From contig PJRA01000506.1 of NCBI GenBank assembly GCA_016987375.1, positions 337,942 through 401,941 of the forward strand: a stretch of 64,000 nucleotides of DNA, in the 5' to 3' direction. Source of the stretch: Brachionus koreanus (lineage: Eukaryota > Rotifera > Eurotatoria > Ploima > Brachionidae). Of this stretch, positions 24,408 to 36,168 are shown piece by piece. The notes beneath the pieces were generated by a model. That model did no database searches. It saw nothing but the letters and a program-made list of their open reading frames with translations, and was not told where the DNA came from. Positions within the stretch are counted from its first letter, which is position 1. The number at the start of each line of letters is the position of its first letter. The translations under genes were made by a program, and so were the position numbers.

Positions 24408-25490
24408 ATCTATCTATAAATTTAAATTAAAAACTTTTTAAAAATGATTAGTTTCGATATAGATTTAAATTCCAAATAATGAGAATAACTAATTTTAAAA
24501 AAAAAATTAAGAGTTGATTAAAATAAATCGATAAAATATTAAAATCTATTTTTTTTTCTTAATTTAGAATCTTAAATATTATTTGCATGTCAATCTTACA
24601 TTGATTAAATTTCTGAATTTAAAGCAATCACCAAATTCAATTAGTGTTAATTATTTTTCTATGGTATAAATTAAATTTCTTTATACAGATAGAAATTAAG
24701 ATTTATTATAAGATTTAAAAAAAATTAATCAGTACCAAAAAAATAAAAATAAAATGAGAAAATTAATTAATTGTTTTGAATTATTTGCCAATCTTTTTTA
24801 GCCTTTTTTTCCTTCCTGACTAAGGCCTTGAACCTATATCATAGTATTTTTCGGGTATTTTTGTTGTTGATTTTTATGTAGGGAAAATACAACAATATTC
24901 TCACACCTAAAAATTAGTGCTTGATTAACAAATTTTATTGAAAAATTATAATTAGCATTTTTATCGATGAATTTTTAATAATTAGGTTTTGAAAGTATTA
25001 TATTTTAGACTAAATAAGATCTCAAATTTTCAAAAAATGTCGTAGATTAATGAGATTTTAATTTTAGTTAAAGTGACCACTTTGATTTTGTTAAACATTT
25101 ATTCAATATATCTTTATTAGGTTCTAACAATTAAAATGTTTAGAAAAAAAATTAAACTCGATCTGATAACAATCCTTCATGAAAGCCACTTGTCATTTTT
25201 TTTTCGATAACCTACTCAATGTTATTTTTATTATTTTATCACTCGTATTACATAATTTAATCTTTAATTATAATCTAATTTTATTTTAGTTTTTGTGAAT
25301 TTTTCTGGTTTAACTATTTGAAATTAAATTAAAAGATCTTAATGATAATAAAAATAAAAGCTTAAGCTTTCAATTTTTTATAATTTTTATTTATTTGGAT
25401 CAAATTTAAAAAAAATCATAAAAAATCTTAAAAGCTTAAAAAATGTTGATCGCTAAACATGAAAAGAATTCCACTAATATCAAAATTATT
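24408..25490. other. Intergenic, nothing recognised
   Basis: About 1.1 kb of AT-rich sequence between the aminotransferase and the convergent 3' end of the first reductase. No supported gene, RNA or repeat. Confidence 0.5.
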
Positions 25491-27478
25491 CTATCCAAAT
25501 ACTCGGAGCATGCTAGAAATTTTAGAAGCAATTGTCAAAATAAATCTAAATAAAAATTGACTGATTTTTTTAAATGAAACTGATCTTAACAAAGCCATCT
25601 TGATAATTGTTCCAATTACCAACGAAAAAACTATATTTCTCAGTCTGATTAAGCTTAAATTTTTCAACTTGAATTCGTTTATTATTTATATAATTTAGAA
25701 ATTACTTTTTAAGCTCTTTGCGACATTTGTTAACTTTGCTCATATCTTCTTTGAGAAGATATTTCTTTGTTCCCAAACAATATTGTTCGATATAGCTTCT
25801 CCAATGCAAATCTTTGACATCAATGTTAAATATCTAATTTTCATATATTGAAAAATGATTTCTTGAAGATTTTAAACTTTACTCTTCTATCCACTTCGTT
25901 CATTTCATTTGATACAAAAAATATATTATCATTTGTAAATTCCCATTCAGTTGAAGTGAAAAATTCCAAAGTTTCGACAGCTTTTTTGATTCTTGATTGA
26001 AGTCGTACAAATCTAAATAAAGATTTTTTTTTATTTAAATAATAAAAAATCAAATTTAACACAAAATTACATGGGTTTTTTGTGTATTATTCTCAAGTAT
26101 AAGTCCATTATATAAGATGGTATCATTTCTTCAAAAAAATGTCTAACAAACTTGACCATTCTAATTAAGATTTTGGATTAAACAGATATTTAAAAGTAAA
26201 GATAATTATAGAATTTTTTAAACCTATAATTTGTGAATTTCGGATGCGGTACTAGAAAAATATTCTCTAACGGGTTTTTTAGCAAGCTTTCTTCACAAAA
26301 GCGTTCAACCATACCCCAAGTTAAGCGGTTTATTTGACCAGTCGTGCAATTATAGACTTTGATGTCTTTTGCTTTTTTAGCTCCAGTATACCAACCTGCG
26401 ACGATCATCATATTAACTGGAATATCAACTGGAATGATGTCTGCAGTTGAATTGCCATTTCCAATCATAGTTCTCAAAATTCCTTTCCCGATCGCTGCAA
26501 ATAATGCAGTAGGCCCGTTGAAATTGTCGATCCAACCGGGAAAAGGCTCTCGCCATGAAGCACCAACAATCGAAGGTCGAACAATTGTGCACGGAATTTT
26601 ATCTTTGCATTCCTGAACAACCAGAGACTCAGCAATTGCTTTGGTGTATGTATAAGTATTGGGTCTATGTTTTATTACTTTAGGAGTTAACAATTTAACC
26701 AAATCTTCTTCAATCCAATCGACGGCTTCTATTATTTTTTCTGGTTGAACAGGTGGGTTGTAAACTACTTCACTGATGTGTTGTCTGTCACAATTAGCAT
26801 AAGCAGTACTAACATGAACTAGAGCCTCTAAATTCGTCATTCGTTTGGACATATCAATCACTTTTTTGGTTCCAATAATATTCATATCAACAGCAACCCT
26901 TTCAAAAATAAAAAAAAATTTTAAGGTTTTTAATTTTAATTTTTTATTAAATTTTTTTGAATCTAATTTCTTGAATTATATCTTTTTTTTTAGATTAATT
27001 ATTTGAAAATTTAGATTATTTACAAAACTATTTACTTTAGTGGCTCATCGAACCTAACAGTTGCGGCTGAATGAAACACAATGTTAACATTTTCAAACAA
27101 CTTATTCTGGTCTTCTATTGATATGCCCATGCTAGGTTCACACAGATCGCCTTCTATTGCTTCGACTTTATCTCTAAAATCTGGATAATACTGACTCAAG
27201 GTTTCGAATAGCTAGATTTGCCTTAGTTAATATATCAAATTTTAATTTGTAAAAGAAAAAGCTACTTTGCAATTAAACAGTTCATTTAAACGCTGTAACG
27301 GAGTATTACCTTTCTTATGTCTGACAAGAATGTAAATTTTTTTCAAATCATAGCATGATCTAAGTAATTTTTCGATCAAAACTTTTCCCAGAAATCCAGT
27401 TGCGCCAGTAATAAAAATTGACTTATTTTTGTAGTAATTGATAATTTCACTTGTTTGAAAGTCACCCGTGAAAGACAT
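25491..27478 (-). CDS. Fatty acyl-CoA reductase, copy 1
   Basis: Seven minus-strand exons: 27266-27478, 27036-27211, 26224-26898, 26071-26160, 25883-26012, 25706-25833 and 25491-25653. They total 1,575 nt, 524 residues, typical for FAR1/FAR2. The Rossmann NADPH site is [35 protein letters not shown] and the catalytic [10 protein letters not shown] (YxxxK) follow, then [10 protein letters not shown] and WIDNFNGP. The C-terminal FAR_C part includes [21 protein letters not shown] and a hydrophobic tail ([14 protein letters not shown]). FARs reduce fatty acyl-CoA to fatty alcohol in two NADPH-dependent steps, supplying ether lipids and wax esters at the peroxisome or ER. A tandem paralogue lies immediately upstream, transcribed in the same direction. 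Confidence 0.93.
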
Positions 27479-28060
27479 CTTTTCAATATAAAAATAAATT
27501 TCTAAGTAATTTTAATCGAAATGCTTATTTGGATCCAAACCGGATAATATTTTATCAATTTTAATATAGCATTAATTTACTTCATAAATTAGTAAATGAA
27601 TAGCTTGTTTTTTTTTAGTTTCTTTTGCAAAAAAGACTTGAAAAAATTTCAGTTTTTTCTTCTATAACTTATGGAAAAAAAAATTATTTTAAGCCACGTT
27701 TCTATTAGATCTGAAATTATCTTCATCTAGTTAATTATCTTTTATGTCACAATTAGAAACGACCTTTTTGAAAAAAAAATTCAATTTTTAATCAAAAAAT
27801 TATTTTATTTACAGAAAAATTAGTTTGCAAAAAATACTTAGAAAAAATCTCTTCTATTTTTCATAAATATTTTAAAATTTATAAATAATTAAATTAAAGA
27901 TTTATATTAATATAAAAAAAATTCAAAAATTTGAATAAAAAAATTAAATTATTCAGTTCGAAATAGAGATTTTCTAAAAATATAAAGTTAAAAATCCTGG
28001 TTCAAAAAATTGAATTAAATTCAATTGTCATTTAAGGCTCAAATTTTTTAATGCTTTTAT
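27479..28060. other. Intergenic spacer between the two reductase genes
   Basis: About 580 bp of AT-rich DNA holding the promoter of copy 1 and the 3' flank of copy 2. No specific motif recognised. Confidence 0.5.
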
Positions 28061-30005
28061 CTAAAATTGAATTGATTTGAGAAAATAATCACGAAATTTG
28101 ATTGCCATTTCAAACAAGAATTGAATAAATGATTTAAAGTGAGCTGATCGAAGAAGAATGAATCTAAAAACAATTGCATAAATCGAGAAAATAGCCAAAT
28201 TTTGAATCCGCTTCATCCTAAAAATAAAATTTTATTTAATTTTATGAATAATTTCTAATTAGATTGAACTTTTCTATTTTTTTTCTGCATGCGCCAATCT
28301 TGGAAACATCTTCTTTCATTAGAAATATTTTTGTACCCAAGCAATAGGTTTCCACATAATTTTTCCAATTCAAGTCTTTTACGTCAAAATTGAATAGCTT
28401 GTAAAGAAAACTTTTTATTGTTAACGCTAAAAACTTAAAATAAATTTTATACTTTTTGATCAGTTTCATTGAGTTGGTTTATCAACATTACATAATTGTC
28501 AATAGTGAATTCCCATTGTCTTGTGGTAAAATATTCTAAAATTGTGACAGCTTTTTTTATTTTTTGTTGAATACGGACAAAACTAAATAAATTTTATAAT
28601 AAAATAATCTCAAAATTTTATGCCAAATTTTACATTGGTTTTCTTTTCAGAATTTTCAACACAAAATCCATTACATAAGCTGGAATTAATTGTTCAAATA
28701 AAGTTCGGAAATATTTGACGCTCCTAGGTAAAAAATTTTTAAAATTATTTTTACTCAATATAAATAGATGAATATTTACTTGTATGAAGTAAAATGTGGA
28801 TTTGGTAAAATGAAAACTTTTTCAAAAGGCGTTTTAAAAAAACAGTTTACACCATAGTCCTCCATCATTCCCCAAGTAAGCTTATTTCTAATTCCCGATG
28901 TGCAGTGATAAACAATTATTTTTTTTGTTTTTTCTGCTCCTCTAAACCATCCGGCTGCTAAAAGATTATTAACTACCACATCGACTGGCACTAAATCAGC
29001 CACGGCGTCCAAATGGCCAAGCATTGTTCTCAGAACACCGGTACCTGATGCTGGAAATAAGGCAGTTGGACCATTAAAATTATCAATCCAACCTGGGATT
29101 GGTTCTTTCCATGAACACCCGATAATCGAAGGACGCACAATGCAGCATGGAATCTCTTTGCATTCCTTTATAACCAAAGATTCTGCGATTGCCTTTGTAT
29201 ACGTGTATGTATTTGGCTTTTTTTTTATTATAGATGGAGTAATCAGATTCATGAGCCCATCGTCCATCCAGTCTGCGGCTTCCAGAATTTTCTCCGGCTG
29301 AACAGGTGGTGGATAAACATCTTCGGTAACACGAGATCGATCACAATTGGCATAAGCTGTGCTTACATGAACAAACACCTTTTCAAAATATGTACATTAA
29401 AACATTTAAAAAAATTTTTTTAATAAATACTTTTAGATTTTCCATTTGTTTGCACAAATCAATTACTTTTTTTGTTCCCAAAATATTCATACTGATGGCT
29501 ATCCTTTTGATTAAAATTTAAAATTCAATAATTTAAATCTAATTAATGAAAAAATCAATATACTTTAAGGGCTCATCAAAACGGACTGTAGCAGCCGAAT
29601 GAAATACTACATGAACATTTTTTTTTAAGATTTCCCTATCTTTCTCAGAAATTCCTAAATCAGGTTCGACTAAATCGCCTTCTATAGCAACTAGTTTCTT
29701 TCGATAATCAGGAAACGTCTCATTAACTTTCTCAAAAACCTAGTCACAAAAAAATTCAATTAACAAAATTTATTTTATTAAATTATTTATTTTTGTTTGA
29801 TTACTTTACAATCAAGGAATTCGTCTAAACGCTGGCTAGGTGTTTTGCCTTTTTTGTGACGTATGAGTATATAAATAGTGCTCAAGTTATTGCAGCTACG
29901 AAGCAGTTTTTCGACTAAGGCTTTTCCCAGAAAACCAGTTGCTCCAGTAATAAAAATAGACTTATTTTTGTAAAATTCACAAATTTCACTCTCGCAAGAA
30001 GACAT
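28061..30005 (-). CDS. Fatty acyl-CoA reductase, copy 2
   Basis: Eight minus-strand exons (29805-30005, 29564-29739, 29431-29503, 28780-29378, 28634-28723, 28453-28582, 28270-28397, 28061-28217) sum to 1,554 nt, 517 residues. The NADPH motif [24 protein letters not shown], the YxxxK in [10 protein letters not shown] and [13 protein letters not shown] are all conserved with copy 1. Exon lengths 176, 90, 130 and 128 are identical in the two genes. Copy 2 has one extra intron (29379-29430) after ENLK, inside the exon that is continuous in copy 1. The last intron uses a weak donor (GTTCAATC), needed to reach the terminal membrane segment (NLAIFSIYAIVFRFILL). The function is as for copy 1; a different chain-length preference is possible but cannot be read. 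Confidence 0.92.
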
Positions 30006-30236
30006 ATTTGAAGGCTTTGATAAAATGATTTATCTTTTTTTTTTAATCTAAATAAACAAAATTCTAATTAAATAAAATGAACAAAATGTCCTAATATAAC
30101 AAGATAAAAGTCACTTTAAATTAAAAAAATATTTAATTTTTGTTAGAATAAAAGTATATTTTTTTATCAAATTTATTTTATTCCATAAAAAATTTGAAAA
30201 TTTGATGTAAATTGTGGATTTAATTTGACGTCAAAA

Positions 30237-31744
30237 CTAATTTGATTTTTTAATTGTTGATTCACTGTCATTCGTGATTATTTTCTCTTTATTAAAATCA
30301 CTTTGAACTAGGCGTTTAAGTAAAAAAATGTTTATTGTCATCATTACAACAAGGCCTAGTGAGCCTATAGTAAACCATAGTGTAGGTATCAATAAACGAT
30401 TTAATATTATCCATCTTGTCATCCAACAAAGAGTTAACAATCGAAAAATAACAAAAGTCACTAAGTTTAAAATACTCAACAATCGAAATCTCAAAGAATT
30501 TTTATCTATATTGCAAAAAACAGACATAAATCTCAAGTGCAGGAAAATAGTGTTAAACTCGATTGATATGGCAGCAGTTGTGTAACCGACATATTTGTTC
30601 AAAGACAATGTAATTGAAAATATGAAAATAATCTTTTATAAAAAAATTAAAATTTAATTTACTTCATTTAAAAAAAAAAGCATTTTGAAATCAAGTAAAA
30701 TAATAAATAGGAATGAAACTAACATGGCATCAGTCTTAGAACTTAGTTGCCATGGAAAATTTAAAAATGAAACAAAAACTAAAATAAAATTTGACAAGTA
30801 ATTAGTTTCAACATACCAATCCATGGTGCACAAGTACTTCTTTTGACTGTGTCGATAGTTTTTTATTTGAATATATAATATCAATTGCATCGTATATGAA
30901 ATATCCTTAAATAAATTCTACATAAGAAATATCGCGGATGAATAATTATTTTTCCATTTTTTTTTAAATTATTTTATCATAACTTAAATCGAATAAATCA
31001 ACAGCAAGAAAATTATTTTAATTTTTTATTGTTGAAAGCCAAGCAAAACTATTTGTCAGACAAAATTTATCTATGCCTAAAAAAACCTAAAAAAAAAAAC
31101 AATTTGATATAACTTTTTAATATATATATATATATAAATAAACTTATTTTAATATTCAATTTTTAAGTTTAAATTCGAATAAACTAAGAGTTATTAATTT
31201 TTTTTCCTTTAATTTTTCTAATAGCTTTGTTAATTTATTTGCCTTGAGACAAAGTAATTAACTAAATTTATAATAATTTTGCTATTAATTCATGGTTACC
31301 TTTAAACATTTTAAAATAGAAAAATAATTTTTTTTAGTAAACCTATTAATTATTCTAAATTATGAGTTAAAACAAGTATTGAAATATTACCTTTTGAAAC
31401 ACAAATTCCAATATAGGAAAACTTACTGCTTACGTTTATCATATCATCCAATAGCTCTGGCATTTGAAAGACACTTAAAAAAAAACATGATAATTTTTAC
31501 TATGTTTTTTTTAAGACAAAAAATTTTATTACTTATAAAGAAATAGCATAGAAGCTATGACTGCATGACTCCATGAAATAAATGTGTTCTTAAATCTCCA
31601 AAAGTTCCAATGGGTTCTAAGGAACTCGAACTTACGAAGAAAAAACGCACATATTAAATTGTAAATAAAAAAAAATATAACCGAACAAAAAGTATAAAAT
31701 AGCCATTCTCGATTAGAGAAATCTATCGATTTATACTGAGGCAT
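30237..31744 (-). CDS. TLC-domain membrane protein (TLCD1/TLCD2-like)
   Basis: Minus-strand exons seen: 31533-31744, 31427-31473, 30817-30905 and 30237-30632. The product is a multi-pass TLC-domain protein. WRFKNTFISWSHAVIASM matches the first TLC helix of TLCD1/2. LYNVFQMPELLDDMINVS follows (VWQTPDML in the family), then YFIYDAIDIIY and the paired-histidine KEVLVHHGL. The last exon has YVGYTTAAISIEFNTIFLHLRF and ends in a cytosolic LKRLVQSDFN tail. TLCD1/2 are plasma-membrane proteins that influence phospholipid composition and membrane fluidity. About 14 residues expected between the second and third exons listed here were not found. The intron there is 521 bp, so one small exon is probably missed and this model is incomplete. 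Confidence 0.8.
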
Positions 31745-34700
31745 TATCCAAAAAAAACTTTCTAAACGAAAATAAAAATGCTAAATGCTAAAACTAAGCA
31801 ACCGAAACGAAAGTTAAAAGTTTAGTTCAATAGGTGACATACTTTAAATAAGTCAAATACAATAAAATTCTCATAATTTAATTAAGATTCAAATTTTATT
31901 CGAAAGTTAAGCTTCAATTAGGTCAAAATTATAAATATTGCAAAATTTTAAGTGTTCATATATTTAGAAATTAAATTTAGACGTGTAGTCAAGATTCAAA
32001 TAGCTAAATCAAACATAACTTATTGTTTAAAATTTACCGGGCTCAGGTATGCGCAAAGACTAATTTAAAAAAATTTGTCACGCAAATTTCATTAATAGTG
32101 CACATCTGCTCATTAGCTTTATTAAAAACTTAATTGATTTTAGAATTCCTAGACTAGTAGTTGGTTTTTTTTGATCAATTAATAAATAAATTTTGAACAA
32201 AATTTAATAATTTATTTAAAAAAAAAACACTCAAAAAAAAGGATTAAATAAATATTTGTAAAAAAGTTTAAAAATTTTAACAAAAGAGTGGATTAAAATC
32301 AAGTATTTTGTAAAATAAGACTTGTTTTTTTGGTCTGCGATGAAATTTGAATCAGAAATCCCTTTAAACTTGTGAGCGTCGTGCGACTTGTACGACAATA
32401 AGCTAATTCAAATAAAATTTTTTATTTCAAGACTGCTTATATGCCATCATTTTCAAATGTTGTCTCAATGAAATTTCTAATCTCATTTCAATATTGCAGT
32501 TTTTTTCCATTCATTATGTTTTTTTACTTAAATACATTTTTAATAAATATTAAATAGAATTAGAGTTGAAAAGCCAAAAAAAGATATTTAAATAATTTAA
32601 AAAAGCATTATTCTTAAAGCATATTTTTCTTTTAAATATAAGTGACAAAATTAAATTTTTTTTTCTCCTATGAGATTTTAAAATATTATTTTAAAAAATA
32701 TTTTAGCTAAGTTACTGCTTAGAATTTTAGTTTACATAAATTATTATTGACCCATTATTCACAAATACATATTTTTAAAATTAAAACTAAAATTTCATAT
32801 TAAAGACACTTTGAATTAATTAATTTCAAGAAATAAGACTCGTTGTTTTTTTTTATCATAGATTTATTTTTATAACGCTATTTTTCAAAATTTTCAGATA
32901 TTTCACAATTTTATTAAGATAAATTCGTTTTTTTTGTCAATGAAAAAAAAAGATAGCAAGAAAAATTTGAAACTATAAATCAAATTTAATCAATTCTAAT
33001 GTTTCTATGCTCAAAAAACAAATTTTGCTTACTAAATATTTTTTCAAATATTTGAAAAATTCGTAATTAACTAAACAGCACTTTTTAAAAGTTCAATTAG
33101 TACTAATTTTTGGACTCGTAATTTTCGATTAATTTTTTGTTGCTAATTCTGAGCCATTGGTCCGCAAAAAAACATGTTGTCTCGACATCTTAATTTAGAG
33201 CCATTTGTTTTTTGACACTTCATAGGGGATATTGTTTTAGACTTGAGTTTTTTATTTAAAATAAGGCTTTTGAATTTTTAAGGTTTATAAGCAATAGTTG
33301 ATCAGAAAAGCCTAAGTGAAAATTTACATACACAGCTGAAGACTGTCATTTTATTTGTAATATATCACAAAGCCTTATATATGCATATCTTTTTTTTAGA
33401 TTTAGATTTATTGTATAGTTTACTAATTTTTAAAAAATTTTAGTAGACAAATTTAAGCTTGTATCAGCTTTTATGATACTTGGACAATGATTTGAAGTAT
33501 TTTCATTTATTTAAATTATTAAAACAACATTGTTACTATTTTTATTTCGAATTAAGCGATTTCAAATTTGATACATCTTATTTTAGAATGACTAATTTGA
33601 GCGCTTTTAGATTTATAAAGTATTTAAATTAGAAAAAAAAAATAAAAATTTGTTTTTAGTATCCAACATTTTTATGTAGTTTTTGGTTAAGAATTTATTT
33701 ATATATAATTAGCAAATATGCGATTAGATTTTTATGAGGCAAATTAAAACTAAAATAATTAAAATGATAAAAATTCAAATTTAACCCTTTATGTGTCTAC
33801 ACAAACAAACGCGGTCTATTTGTTCTGTTTCTTTAAATTTTAAATTAAAATTTGGGCTCATCGTGATATTTATAGATGCATAAAAATTTAACTAAATTCT
33901 TAATTAAGTTCCAAACTAAACGATTCAATTAGTCCTAATTTGTGAATTACAATTCAAATTTTCTACAACTTGGGCGAGAGCTCAAATAGTCTCAAATAGC
34001 TTTGAGTTTTAAAAGTTTGCACTTGGACAAAATGAAACTAAATTAGTTTTCTAAAACAAAATAAATTGGTACTATCTAAGCATCCAGATCACATTTAAAA
34101 GCTTAAGCCAGTTATAAAAAAAATCACACAAATTTTAATCCATACATCTCAAAAATATTTAAGAAAAAAAAGTTATATAAGACAAAGAAGTTTATGACAA
34201 ACAAAAAGAAATAGTTTGTTACGTAAGTTTAGTACAAGGTTTTTTTACTTTTATAAAAAAATTGTTTTTCTTCAACTTTGATTTTGATTTAGATAAAGCA
34301 AAAATAACAGTTTTCTAAAAGCTGTGTAAGAATTGTTAATTTAAATCAGAATTGTAAGAAACCAAGTTTATATTTCTATTAGAATTATCTGATTAGCAAC
34401 CAGAAAAAGATATGATAAGATACTCAATAGATGTGTCATTTATAGTTCACTTTTTCAAAAGAATAATTTTGTTTAAATTTAAATCACATACTTAATTTAA
34501 ATATTTTAGATAGATTTTTGTATTGTAATTTAATAAAATGGTTTTTGTTTGAACGTCGAATTTAATAAAAAAAATACTAAAATCTAAGTATTGAATTTCA
34601 AAGGTTTTTGAGAATTTTTAAAAGATTGGTTAGAGAAACTAAATTAGAAATTTTTTAGATTTATTTGATTTTATTATTGAATTAGATGGCTTAAATTCTT

Positions 34701-35415
34701 ATTCATACAAAAAATTTTGTCTAATTTCTATTTATAAAGATAGAAAAAAAACTGTTATTTTTATTTATTTTTTTAAATTTTAAAGCAATAAAATAAAAAT
34801 TGAGTTTTTTTTCAGTATTAACCAAAAATTGTCTATTTATTTTGTTAAGTGGCCATTATTTTCAATGAATATTAAGCCTTAAATTTTATTTAGATAAAAA
34901 ATTATAGAAAAATAGAAAAAAATATTTTATAAAATAAAATAAAAAAAACTGAATAGAATGGATTAAAAAAAGCACGGTCCCTATCGAGGCAATTTCAATT
35001 TACTTCTATTAAAATTTTACACCGATTTGGTCAGATTTAGGAATAAATTTAGAAATTTAACAAAAAATATATGTAATTTAATAGATTTGGAGAGGAAAAG
35101 TTGAGTTTTTTTTCGGATTCTAAAATTATATAATTAGCTCTAAGTAGAAATTTCAAACTTCAAATCACTCCCATTTGATAATTAAATTATTGTTATAGTT
35201 TTAAAGGTTGTATTTTTATGACCAGAATAAATATCATTTGAATTCTAAAGAACGATTCTAAATAAAGTATCTAAGCTAATTTAAATATCATTTAAAAAAA
35301 ATATTCGCATTTAATTATAATCTTTTTTAGATTTTTAAATTTCGATTTTGTTTTGAATAAAAATATGAAAATATTTTAAAAAGCACTAAGACATAAGTAA
35401 TTTATCAATTCAAAA
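31745..35415. other. Large gene-free interval (3.7 kb)
   Basis: No open frame longer than about 60 codons, no tRNA-like structure and no inverted repeat recognised. The sequence is uniformly AT-rich with poly-A and poly-T runs. It precedes the single-exon adaptor gene and may hold its regulatory sequence or 5' untranslated exons. Confidence 0.5.
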
Positions 35416-36168
35416 ATGAAATTGGTAATTATTATAGTAAACATTCTAATTTGGCAATCTAAGTTGGCTTGTGCCGACTCGACTTCAATAATCGAAATTA
35501 TTAAATTCAAATCAAACGAATCGGAAAAAACGACACCTAGCCATAATTTTCAAAATCCCGATCAAAATGGAATGGGTCAAATTATCAACCTATTATTTAG
35601 TTTTCTTAATAGTCAAGCGTTAAATAGCCAAAACAGTGAAGCCAAATCACTGGCCTCAACAACCAAAGATTTATCACCGGAATGCATTTGTTGTGAAATG
35701 CAAAATTTTACATCCACGTGTAAAAACTGTTCAGAAAACTGTCCGTGCATTTGCAAACCAGACTTAGCAAATTTGCCGACAACTAATGACTCGGATTTAT
35801 CAAATACAAATTTTGATGTATCTATAAATATCTATACATTACTGTTGTCGATTGGAATGCCATGTCTATCAATAATAATGGTGATTTTTACCCTCATTAG
35901 TTTGACTTATTGTTGTAAGTCAAGATTTATGAATCAATCAACTTCCGGTTCTCAAATACATACTGAAGCTACAAATGCTTTCGAAAATCCAAATTTATCG
36001 TTTGTTTATGTTGATTTTGATGAAAATTATCAGTCAAACAAAAAAGAAGAGCCTCCAAAATACAATGAATTATTTATAAGTAGTCAGCAAGTAGATAAAC
36101 TTCCTACCTACAACAGTTTTAGAGAAAAAATAGCCAAAAATATTAACTTTCAGGACAGAAAATATTAG
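35416..36168 (+). CDS. Single-pass membrane protein with PPxY and LPxY tail (Commissureless/PRRG-like adaptor)
   Basis: Intronless 250-residue protein. A signal peptide (MKLVIIIVNILIWQSKLACA) is followed by a roughly 115-residue ectodomain whose end is a cysteine cluster (ECICCEMQNFTSTCKNCS, then CPCICKP). One membrane helix lies at about residues 138-166 (YTLLLSIGMPCLSIIMVIF onward), and the cytosolic tail is about 80 residues. The tail carries PPKY at 213-216 and LPTY at 229-232. PPxY binds WW domains of Nedd4-family ubiquitin ligases. A PPxY plus LPxY pair in the tail of a single-pass protein is the arrangement of Drosophila Commissureless and vertebrate PRRG4. Those proteins remove receptors such as Robo from the surface. 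No Gla domain is present. The assignment is by architecture only; overall similarity to these proteins was not established. Confidence 0.75.
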   Translation: MKLVIIIVNILIWQSKLACADSTSIIEIIKFKSNESEKTTPSHNFQNPDQNGMGQIINLLFSFLNSQALNSQNSEAKSLASTTKDLSPECICCEMQNFTSTCKNCSENCPCICKPDLANLPTTNDSDLSNTNFDVSINIYTLLLSIGMPCLSIIMVIFTLISLTYCCKSRFMNQSTSGSQIHTEATNAFENPNLSFVYVDFDENYQSNKKEEPPKYNELFISSQQVDKLPTYNSFREKIAKNINFQDRKY

